The position numbers were made by a program, and so were the translations under genes. From CAYWTX01 sp964461295 (lineage in GTDB: Bacteria > Planctomycetota > Phycisphaerae > SM23-33), in NCBI GenBank assembly GCA_964461295.1, contig CAYWTX010000004.1, positions 1 to 13,047 of the forward strand: a DNA stretch of 13,047 bases, read 5' to 3'. Every line of letters starts with the position of its first letter. The first letter of the stretch is position 1. The notes below the pieces were generated by a model. That model did no database searches and was not told where the DNA came from. It was given only the letters and a program-made list of their open reading frames with translations. Positions 6,782 to 12,810 of this stretch are shown piece by piece.

Positions 6782-8110
6782 CTACTTCCTCTTCTCGGTC
6801 TCCCGCTCGATCACGTCGCTGGTCCTGCCGAAGTTCGGCGTGCGCGGCTTCTCCTCCGGGATCGGCTCCTTCAGCGTCGGGTCCTTGTAGAAGTGCACGT
6901 TGTCGTACCAGTACGTCCGCGCCGGCCAGTACGAGTACACCTGGATCTGGATCTGCTCGACGTCGGCGGGCAGGCCGCCGCGCGGGGGGCAGCACTCGGT
7001 GAGGCGGTTCCACTTGCCGGCCTCGCCCCGGCAGTTGATGTACCAGCGGTAGCACTCGCGGAGGAAGTTCTCCGGCTGGAGCCTGGCCTCCTCCTCCACC
7101 AGTTTGACCCGCTTTTCCTTCGGCAGGGCGGAGAACTGCTCCGGCGTGAGCTTCAGCCGCGCCAGCGAGCTTTCCGGCAGGCCGTCCAGGGCGTGCTCGG
7201 TCTTCCTGAACCCCTTCACGAAGACCTTCCCCGCCGGGCCGTGGAAATCCACGCTGAGCCAGTAGCGCCAGCCGGGCGTGGCCTTGAGCAACTCGCTCTT
7301 GAAGTGCACGCCCTCGTTGCCGCCGAGGCTTCCGTAGCCGGTGTCCGTGCCAAGCTTGGGCGGCCTGGCCGGACTGGCCTTGCCCATGCGGATGTCGCGG
7401 ACGTAGTCGATGTACGGCCAGCGAGCCAGGTCGGTCCGCACGCGGAGGACGTTGCCGCGCCCGGCCGGGGCCATGTCGCGCGGGCAGGGCTCGATGAACG
7501 TCGCGACGTTGTCGGGCTCCTGCCAGCCGACGTGCCCCTGCTCGAATCCGCCGTTGCGGTTGAGCGGCTTGCCCAGGTCCGCGGGCGGTTTCACGTCGCC
7601 GTACTCCGGCGGCTTCCACTCTTCGCCGCCGGTGACGGCCTCGCAGACGGCCTTGCTGATGACCGCCTCCGAGCGCTGGGTGTCGTCGGCGAAAGTCCGC
7701 TTCCAGTTCCTCGCCTCCCCCGGGCTTGCGTGCTTGCGGATGTCCACGCACACGGCCTCCAGGCGCACCGCGGCGCCCGCTTTGGCAACGCTGCCGTACA
7801 CCGCCAGAGTCACGCCGAGGCGTTTGGCCATCAGTTCGGCAACCTTCTGGCGTGGCGTGTCGGCCGGGAGCGTCTCGGCCGTCTCGGCCGTGGTGAGCCT
7901 GTCGATGACCTCCAGTTCGCCATGCCTCGCCAGCCGCGAGCGGATGGCGTTGGCGAGTTTTCGGCCGTACTCGGCGTCGGCGCAGGCGAAGTCGAGGATG
8001 GCGACGTGGGCGGCCTTGGCGGGCCCGCCGGCAGGCGCGGCGAAGGCAGAACCGACCGCGGTCGCGGCCAGGACGCCGAGAGCGATGATTTGCGGGTTGC
8101 GTCGAGCCAT
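6782..8110 (-). CDS. Exported protein: CsgG/TolB-like N-domain fused to a sugar-binding-like domain
   Basis: A 442-residue protein from an ATG at 8110 with a Sec-type signal peptide (residues 1-25). Residues about 34-160 resemble the CsgG/TolB N-terminal alpha/beta fold of envelope proteins: VAILDF, a long helix, ELEVIDR at 65-71, a helix with VAELMAKRLGV, then LAVYGSVAK and RLEAVCVDI strands. From about 184 the pattern changes to a galactose-binding-like beta-sandwich (NGGFEQG...WQ at 186-197, many Trp/Tyr strands, YDNVHFYKDP at 402-411), like carbohydrate-binding modules of the CBM4/9 type. A charged helical insert (about 311-345) interrupts it. No catalytic residues are evident. It probably binds an envelope or glycan ligand. 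Its start has no strong ribosome site. It is convergent with the GH105-like gene, and 528 bp of repeats separate it from the oxidoreductase upstream. Domain calls are by eye. Confidence 0.75.
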   Translation of the reverse strand: MARRNPQIIALGVLAATAVGSAFAAPAGGPAKAAHVAILDFACADAEYGRKLANAIRSRLARHGELEVIDRLTTAETAETLPADTPRQKVAELMAKRLGVTLAVYGSVAKAGAAVRLEAVCVDIRKHASPGEARNWKRTFADDTQRSEAVISKAVCEAVTGGEEWKPPEYGDVKPPADLGKPLNRNGGFEQGHVGWQEPDNVATFIEPCPRDMAPAGRGNVLRVRTDLARWPYIDYVRDIRMGKASPARPPKLGTDTGYGSLGGNEGVHFKSELLKATPGWRYWLSVDFHGPAGKVFVKGFRKTEHALDGLPESSLARLKLTPEQFSALPKEKRVKLVEEEARLQPENFLRECYRWYINCRGEAGKWNRLTECCPPRGGLPADVEQIQIQVYSYWPARTYWYDNVHFYKDPTLKEPIPEEKPRTPNFGRTSDVIERETEKRK

Positions 8111-8160
8111 GGGAACCGGTCACGATCACGATGCCGCGATGGCGTCTGCCACCGGCTTAG

Positions 8161-8280
8161 GGTCCGTCACGAAATAACCTGAGCAAGCCAGTCTTGGTGG
8201 CACAGCTTTCCAAGCTGTGCAGCACAGGTCGGAGACCTGTGCCACCTGGGAAACGTGAACAAGTTATTTCGTGACGGCGC
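8161..8280. mobile_element. ~120-bp MITE-like inverted-repeat element with two internal hairpins
   Basis: The ends 8164-8181 and 8260-8277 are inverted copies over 18 bp with one mismatch (CCGTCACGAAATAACCTG against CCGTCACGAAATAACTTG). CTTAG occurs on both sides (8156-8160 and 8281-8285), each 3 nt outside the repeats, as a possible 5-bp target duplication. Joining the flanks gives the 13-nt palindrome CCGGCTTAGCCGG, so insertion into a palindrome is plausible; alternatively the terminal repeats are simply longer (8152-8289) with more mismatches. The core holds an outer 10-bp stem (8196-8205 with 8237-8246) enclosing two 9-bp hairpins with 3-nt loops (8200-8220 and 8222-8242). It has no coding capacity. 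Confidence 0.65.
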
Positions 8281-8285
8281 CTTAG

Positions 8286-8436
8286 CCGGCGGCGCCGCCG
8301 ATCATAGGCGATGATCGAGCCTGACGCATAGGGCAGAACCCGTGCCCCGCCCAGGGCACAACCACACATGGCGGATACGGCCCGGAGAGCTGCGCCACGG
8401 TTGATCGGGAGCCGCGCCGCCTTCGCGCGGTGTCAA
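8286..8436. other. Non-coding spacer with two small dyads
   Basis: No frame here looks like a gene. Two short hairpins are visible: CGATCAT/ATGATCG (8299-8305 with 8311-8317) and CCGCGC/GCGCGG (8412-8417 with 8425-8430). It forms part of the 528-bp gap between the CsgG-like gene start and the oxidoreductase stop. Confidence 0.5.
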
Positions 8437-8514
8437 CGGAACCGCGCGTCCGCGTGCGGATGCGGAACCGCGTCTCGGCGTGCGGATGCGGAACCGCGCC
8501 TCGGCGTGCGGATG
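8437..8514. repeat. 26-bp tandem repeat, three copies
   Basis: Units 8437-8462, 8463-8488 and 8489-8514 all begin CGGAACCGCG and end GTGCGGATG, with a few changes in the middle; a partial fourth unit begins CGG at 8515. Each junction contains the small palindrome GCGGAACCGC. The period is not a multiple of three and there are no spacers, so it is neither a coding repeat nor a CRISPR array. Confidence 0.85.
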
Positions 8515-8535
8515 CGGTCCCTGGTTCGTACACGA

Positions 8536-8554
8536 CCGTGCCGACACGGCACGG
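8536..8554. other. 7-bp GC hairpin downstream of the oxidoreductase
   Basis: CCGTGCC (8536-8542), loop GACAC, GGCACGG (8548-8554). It lies between the 26-bp tandem repeat and the oxidoreductase stop and may act with the neighbouring stem-loop at 8578-8601 at the transcript end. Confidence 0.45.
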
Positions 8555-8577
8555 CTCCGTTGGGTTGCGGAACCGTG

Positions 8578-8601
8578 ATGGGCACGCCGCGCCTTGCCCA
8601 T
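8578..8601 (-). terminator. Candidate stem-loop terminator for the oxidoreductase
   Basis: ATGGGCA (8578-8584) pairs with TGCCCAT (8595-8601) around a 10-nt loop, 37 nt past the oxidoreductase stop. There is no T-run, so intrinsic termination is uncertain; it could be an mRNA 3'-end structure. Confidence 0.3.
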
Positions 8602-8638
8602 TTCATCATTCCACTATTCCATGGTTCCGTTCTTCGCG

Positions 8639-9946
8639 CTACCCCATCGCCGTTTCCCAGGGCTGGCGGTAGGCGCGGCCGCGGAGGCGGTTGGCGTCGT
8701 CGTCGCCGACGAATTCCTCCTTGGCCGGGTCCCATCGCACCGCCCTGCCCAGGCGGAGCGAGATGTTGGCGCAGTGGGAGGCGGAGATGGAGCGGTGGGC
8801 GACCTCGGCCGAGGCGACGGGCGTCTGGCCGGTGCGGACGCAGTCGAGGAAGTTCCGCACGTGGTCGGTGGCGGGGAACTCGGGCCCGACGGGCCCGATG
8901 CGCTGCCATTCGGCGCGGCTGGCGCCGATGGTCCGCTGGTCGCCGGTGACCACCCAGCCCTCGGCGCCCTCGAACCTGACCGCGCACGACCCGCGTCCCA
9001 GGTTGGGCGGGCAGAAGACGAGTCTCACGCCGTTGGCGTACGTGCAGGTCACGTTCTTGCCTTGCGGCTCGTAGTGGACCGGCGAGGTGTTGTCGGCGTC
9101 GTTGGCCCACTGGCACATGTCGCCGGTGTGGCTGCCCCATTCCGGCAGCGAGCCGCCGGAGAAGTCCCAGTCCGCGCTCCACCACCCGCGGGTGTGGTAC
9201 GTCGCGTTGTAGGGCCGCCAGGGCGCCGGGCCCAGCCAGAGGTCCCAGGCCATCTCCTCGACGGGCGGCTGGGGCTGGGGCGCGAGGATCTCCTGGTGGA
9301 CGTTCTCGAACCACGGGGCGCGTTCGGCGTGGAGGGTGGTGAGCCTGCCCAGGGCGCCCGAGCGGGCGAGGTGGATCGCCCATTGGAAGTTCCTCTCGCT
9401 GCGGCGCTGCATGCCGCACTGGAACGTCACGGCGTGCCGCTTGACGGCGTTGGCCAGGGCGCGGCTCTCGGCCATCGTGACGCTGACGGGCTTCTCGCAG
9501 TAGATGTGCTTGCGGGCCTTGGCGGCCATCGTGGCGGCCAGCGAGTGCCAGTTGTCGCCCGTGGCGATGAGGACGGCGTCGATGTCGGCCCGGGCCAGCA
9601 GTTCGCGCAGGTCGAAGTACTCCGCGCAGTGGCGGTTGCCGTACTTGCGGTCGACGGCGGCCTTGGCGGCCTGGCGGCGGACCCTCTGCACCTCGCAGAC
9701 AGCGAGCATCCGCACCTCATCCTGCGCCATGAAGTGGGCCATGTCGCCCATGCCGCGTCCGCCCAGGCCGATGGCGCCCATGGCGATGCGGTCGCTAGCG
9801 GGCGTGCCGCCGCCCGCGCCCAGCGCGCCGGAGGTGATCACCGTGGGCATGCTGAGGGAGGTTGCGCCGGCAGCCGCGCCCGCCCCGGCGGCGGCCGCAC
9901 GCTTCAGGAACCCGCGCCGGCTGACTCGACGAGTGTCCACGGTCAT
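8639..9946 (-). CDS. TAT-exported Gfo/Idh/MocA-family oxidoreductase
   Basis: A 435-residue protein from an ATG at 9946. I chose this start over the ATG at 9964 because AGAGGAG (9958-9952) sits 5 nt before it and would otherwise be coding. The N-terminus carries a twin-arginine signal (S9-RRGFLK, then an Ala/Gly-rich stretch to about 40). The NAD(P)-binding Rossmann fold begins at about 54 (IAMGAIGLGGRG, 56-65), with the family's EKP motif at 151-153 (CEKPVSVTM). The C-terminal substrate domain shows DLWLGPAP (235-242) and EWGSHTGD with His273 and Asp276, the usual catalytic positions. Family members oxidise or reduce sugars and inositols with NAD(P); TAT-exported members are taken to fold with bound cofactor before export. 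The upstream gap (9947-10186) holds a CGATT/AATCG dyad at 10004-10014. The exact substrate cannot be read from sequence. Confidence 0.92.
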   Translation of the reverse strand: MTVDTRRVSRRGFLKRAAAAGAGAAAGATSLSMPTVITSGALGAGGGTPASDRIAMGAIGLGGRGMGDMAHFMAQDEVRMLAVCEVQRVRRQAAKAAVDRKYGNRHCAEYFDLRELLARADIDAVLIATGDNWHSLAATMAAKARKHIYCEKPVSVTMAESRALANAVKRHAVTFQCGMQRRSERNFQWAIHLARSGALGRLTTLHAERAPWFENVHQEILAPQPQPPVEEMAWDLWLGPAPWRPYNATYHTRGWWSADWDFSGGSLPEWGSHTGDMCQWANDADNTSPVHYEPQGKNVTCTYANGVRLVFCPPNLGRGSCAVRFEGAEGWVVTGDQRTIGASRAEWQRIGPVGPEFPATDHVRNFLDCVRTGQTPVASAEVAHRSISASHCANISLRLGRAVRWDPAKEEFVGDDDANRLRGRAYRQPWETAMG

Positions 9947-9951
9947 GGCTG

Positions 9952-9958
9952 CTCCTCT
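9952..9958 (-). promoter_or_regulatory. Shine-Dalgarno site deciding the oxidoreductase start
   Basis: AGAGGAG on the minus strand ends 5 nt before the ATG at 9946. It is the best ribosome site on the minus strand of this window. Confidence 0.7.
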
Positions 9959-10120
9959 GGTCATTGGAACCGGCGGGCGGACTTCAGGGACCGGCGGGAG
10001 GCACGATTTAATCGGCGCCGCATCGGCTAAACCGATCGGCCGACCCGGGGAGGCGGCCTTGACACGGGGACAGCCGCATTCGCGCAGTTCAGCCGAGGCC
10101 ACATCGGTTGAATGGAATCA

Positions 10121-10151
10121 GGGCGCCAACCGCGGCGAGGGCGCCCGCGGT
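10121..10151 (-). terminator. Overlapping alternative dyads downstream of the phosphatase-like gene
   Basis: GGGCGCC (10121-10127) can pair with GGCGCCC (10140-10146), while ACCGCGG (10129-10135) can pair with CCGCGGT (10145-10151). The two stems share bases and exclude each other. They start 36 nt past the stop at 10187 and have no T-run. This is a possible terminator or switchable structure ahead of the oxidoreductase. Confidence 0.3.
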
Positions 10152-10186
10152 CGTGCCCCGGGTCGCCTTGCCGCACCGGGCCACGA

Positions 10187-10828
10187 CTACTTCTTCTCGG
10201 CCGCGGCGGCCTTCACCTTGGCCAGCATGTCCAGCGCGTCCCAGTAGTTGCCCTGGCTGGGGATGTCCGGGCCGTCGGAGCGGTCGAACTCGCGCACGGC
10301 CTGGTCGTAGGTGTAGTGGCAGCGGTGGATGCGGTAGTGAGCGACGAGCACGCCGGCCTCGATCGTGCCGATCTTGTCCTTCACGTACACCGGCGCCGGC
10401 CCGGCGTCGATCGCGGCGAGGCCGCGGTCCAGGTCGGCGGCCGACATGTCGTGAGCGCCCCAGGAGAACGGGACCTCGACGAGGTGGAAGCCGTACTTGC
10501 GGCACAACTGGCGCTCGGAGTCGCTGGGGTTGGTGGAGATGATCGTCTTGATGCCGAGTTGCTTGAGGGCCTGCGCCCCGGCCTCGGAGGTCATGTCGCC
10601 GCCGCGATAGACCTTACTGTCAAACTGGAGGACGTAGAACCGGATGCCGTCGCGGTAGCCGACGACCTTGTACCCTTCGCCTTCGGGGGGCAGAGGGGGA
10701 ACGATGCTGTACCCCGATGCTCCCTGAAGGATGGGGCACTGCCAGGCCGTGTGGCACCCGCCCAGCACCGCGACCCCCGCCACCATCGCCGCCGCCAACA
10801 CGAACGTGGTCAGTCTGTTGCGAGTCAT
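10187..10828 (-). CDS. Phosphatase-fold lipoprotein with destroyed active site (pseudophosphatase)
   Basis: A 213-residue protein from an ATG at 10828 with AAAGG shortly before it. The signal ends in VLGGC (Cys25), so it is probably lipid-anchored outside the cytoplasm. Residues about 64-182 follow the layout of dual-specificity/tyrosine phosphatases: FDSKVYRGGDMT (69-80), ALKQLGIKTIISTN (87-100), a strand-helix unit with GFHLVEVPF (113-121), a helix with LDRGLAAID, then VYVKDKIGTIEAGVLVAHYR (147-166) and a final helix with YDQAVREF. In active enzymes the last segment reads V-H-C-X5-R-[ST]-G; here His, Cys and Arg are Lys150, Asp151 and Glu157, while spacing and flanks are kept. Catalysis by the usual cysteine mechanism is therefore not possible. 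A binding or sensing role is inferred. Separated from its neighbours by gaps of 240 and 276 bp, it is probably transcribed alone. Confidence 0.85.
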   Translation of the reverse strand: MTRNRLTTFVLAAAMVAGVAVLGGCHTAWQCPILQGASGYSIVPPLPPEGEGYKVVGYRDGIRFYVLQFDSKVYRGGDMTSEAGAQALKQLGIKTIISTNPSDSERQLCRKYGFHLVEVPFSWGAHDMSAADLDRGLAAIDAGPAPVYVKDKIGTIEAGVLVAHYRIHRCHYTYDQAVREFDRSDGPDIPSQGNYWDALDMLAKVKAAAAEKK

Positions 10829-10837
10829 GCTTGGCCT

Positions 10838-10866
10838 TTCATAGTCGTCCGCCCGGCGCCGGGCAA
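10838..10866 (-). promoter_or_regulatory. Candidate promoter with embedded 14-bp palindrome upstream of the pseudophosphatase
   Basis: On the minus strand, TTGCCC (10866-10861) and TATGAA (10843-10838) are 17 nt apart. The perfect palindrome GCCCGGCGCCGGGC (10851-10864) overlaps the -35 box and spacer, where a repressor could bind. Such a promoter would start the transcript only a few nt before the ATG and leave out the AAAGG ribosome site, which argues against it. Low confidence. Confidence 0.25.
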
Positions 10867-10926
10867 GAGGACAGTAGAGCAGTTGATGGCAGCGAAGGCA
10901 AGGAAGAAGAAGCGATCGACGGCAAG

Positions 10927-11013
10927 CGAGATGCCCCGGCCACGCGGGGCCGGGGGCGGTGGCGGCGGGGCCGGCGTAGGGGCCCGAGATGCCCCGGCCA
11001 CGCGGGGCCGGGG
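10927..11013. repeat. Pair of REP-like hairpins, 58 bp apart
   Basis: Two identical 29-bp copies (10927-10955 and 10985-11013) start CGAGATG and contain CCCCGGCC, loop ACGCGG, GGCCGGGG, an 8-bp GC stem. A purine-rich GC stretch separates them. They lie in the 276-bp gap between the glycosyltransferase stop (11105) and the pseudophosphatase start (10828). No coding frame is supported here. Confidence 0.8.
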
Positions 11014-11104
11014 CTTGGAATGCGGGGGAGAAGCCCGATACGAGCAGGACGAGAGGACCATCCGCCGTCGCCCTTGGTCGCACTGGTTGGCGGCAGTTTC
11101 TCTC

Positions 11105-12730
11105 CTATGGCTTGGCGGGAAACAGGTACGCCCTCAGCGTCATGTCGTCGAAGCCCTCGTGCGGCTCCTTGAGCCGGAAATCGGTCCGCGTGGCCGGGCC
11201 CATCACCGCCTGGGCTCTCTTGAGGTATGCCTCGAACTGCTCGACCCGCCGGGGCATGTTCAGCCGGGGCGCGTCATAGAACAGCAGCCAGGTCCGCCGG
11301 CCCGGCTCGGCCGCGGGCTCATCCGGGGCCCATCGCGGCGGCGTGGGCAGGAGGGTGCCGAAGTAGTAGCGAAGCACCTGGCTTTCGGTGCCTTCGATCC
11401 TCGGCAGGGGGCGGTGGTCTTCCTCGATGTCCCTGGCCATGCCCAGCAGCACGCGGTCGCCGGGGGCGACCATCGCGGCGAACTTCCGCGCGGTCTGCTT
11501 GGCCTGCCGATTGCTGTCGCGTTTGAAAGGCGCGGCCACGTCGGAGACGATGCCGGCCACGGCGAAGGCCGCCAGGCCCAGCGCGGCCCAGCGGACGGCA
11601 TCGGGCGCCCGCCGCCGCGGGGCCAACCAGCGCAGAGCGGCCGAGAAACCCGCTCCGGCCAGCAGGCACGCCGCCGGCGCCAGATGCAGCGCCACGCGGG
11701 CGCTGCCGCCATAGGGGTACGTGTGCAGGAACGCCGCCGCCAGCGACACGGCGAAGGGGAGCAGGAGCAGGGCAAGGGCGTCGCCGCGCCCGCCGCGGCG
11801 AAGGGCGACGCAGCCGAACACCACCGCCATGAGCGTGCCGGTGCTGCCGAAGTTGTTGCCGCCGGTGGGATGGGCGAACATCGCCCCGGCGTGCACGCGG
11901 AGCAGCCACAGCGGAATCAGCCAGGGCTTGTCGGTTGGCGGGAAGGAATCCTCCCACATCCTGATTTCCCAGTAGGACGAAGCCGTCGCCGCCATCGGCT
12001 TGGCGTACACGAGGTACATGGCGAGGAAACTGGCCCCGATGAGCGCCCCTGCCGTCGCCGCCGTGGCCAATGTCCCCCACGCGCGCCGCCGCGCGGCCTG
12101 GATCGCCAGGAACAGCCCCGCGCCGGCCGCCACGAACACGGCCGGGAATGACATCCACACCCCGACGACGCCGATGGCCGTCAGGGCCGCCCATTTGCCC
12201 AACGACCCGCCGCGGCGGTGGATCGACCAGGCCAGGCTGGTCAGGGCCAGCGAGATGAGGCAATCGCCGGTGTACGCCTTTACTTCCGCGCCGTGTCGCA
12301 CGAGGTAGTACGACGCGGCCGCGATGGCCGCGGCGAGCAGGGCGGCGTGGCGGTCGAGCATCTGCCGGGCCAGGCGCCACAGCAGCAGCAGGGCTGCTAC
12401 GCCCGCGAGGAACGGCAGCAGGCGCAGGGCGTATTCGGACAGGCCCAGCACGCGGCTGACGGCTTCCTCCGCCCAGCAGAACCCCACCGGCACGATCTGC
12501 GTGTACTCCAGGGGCGGGCGGGCCAGGCCGGCGAAGTCGCGCTCGACGATGTTGACGGCCACGAAGGCTTCGTCGCCCCAGACGGGGAACGACTCGCCGT
12601 ATCGGACGGCCCGCCATGCCAGGCCGACCAGGAGCAGCAGCAGCGAGAGACGCGACAGGCGAACAACGCGCGTGAGAACCCGTTGCGATGGCGGGCGGCG
12701 CACAGGCAGCGCGGGTGCTTCAGCGGTCAT
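11105..12730 (-). CDS. GT39/ArnT-like membrane glycosyltransferase
   Basis: A 541-residue polytopic protein from an ATG at 12730. Longer readings add charged sequence without a start site; no clear Shine-Dalgarno is present. After a short basic N-terminus the first membrane segment is about 25-42, followed by WGDEAFV with Asp53-Glu54, the acidic motif placed after the first membrane helix in GT-C enzymes of the PMT/ArnT (GT39) type. EVKAY (149-153) and YPYGGSARVALHLAP (338-352) also fit this family. About ten further hydrophobic segments run to about 398, then a soluble C-terminal domain (about 401-541) follows. These enzymes transfer sugars from polyprenyl-phosphate donors to lipids or proteins on the outer face of the membrane. 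Acceptor and sugar are unknown. It stands apart from its downstream neighbour by 276 bp, with the miniature element upstream. Confidence 0.85.
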   Translation of the reverse strand: MTAEAPALPVRRPPSQRVLTRVVRLSRLSLLLLLVGLAWRAVRYGESFPVWGDEAFVAVNIVERDFAGLARPPLEYTQIVPVGFCWAEEAVSRVLGLSEYALRLLPFLAGVAALLLLWRLARQMLDRHAALLAAAIAAASYYLVRHGAEVKAYTGDCLISLALTSLAWSIHRRGGSLGKWAALTAIGVVGVWMSFPAVFVAAGAGLFLAIQAARRRAWGTLATAATAGALIGASFLAMYLVYAKPMAATASSYWEIRMWEDSFPPTDKPWLIPLWLLRVHAGAMFAHPTGGNNFGSTGTLMAVVFGCVALRRGGRGDALALLLLPFAVSLAAAFLHTYPYGGSARVALHLAPAACLLAGAGFSAALRWLAPRRRAPDAVRWAALGLAAFAVAGIVSDVAAPFKRDSNRQAKQTARKFAAMVAPGDRVLLGMARDIEEDHRPLPRIEGTESQVLRYYFGTLLPTPPRWAPDEPAAEPGRRTWLLFYDAPRLNMPRRVEQFEAYLKRAQAVMGPATRTDFRLKEPHEGFDDMTLRAYLFPAKP

Positions 12731-12810
12731 GCGGGTATAGTGGCCGGGGTCGCGACGAAATGCAACATGCCAGGGCCGGGAGGGTGCACGGCCGCAGTTG
12801 CGTCTTGGCC

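Noticed and set aside
6615..8129. A 504-codon minus-strand frame overlapping the CsgG-like gene
   Set aside because: It is a different frame of the same strand with an Arg/Gly/Ala-rich product and no signal peptide; the 6782-8110 frame has signal and domain patterns.
8437..8520. CRISPR-like array
   Set aside because: The 26-bp units are directly adjacent with no unique spacers, and no cas genes are present.
8594..10030. A 478-codon plus-strand open frame opposite the oxidoreductase
   Set aside because: The minus strand has the TAT signal, GLGGRG and EKP motifs and a strong ribosome site; the plus-strand frame has no recognisable feature.
10059..10076. TTGACACGGGGACAGCC as a plus-strand -35 box
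   Set aside because: No matching -10 follows at 16-18 nt and no plus-strand gene lies downstream; it may be part of a dispersed repeat but only one copy is seen.
10112..12151. A 679-codon plus-strand open frame opposite the pseudophosphatase and glycosyltransferase
   Set aside because: Its low-complexity Arg/Gly/Pro-rich product spans an intergenic repeat region, while the minus strand shows clear lipobox, phosphatase-fold and membrane-helix patterns.
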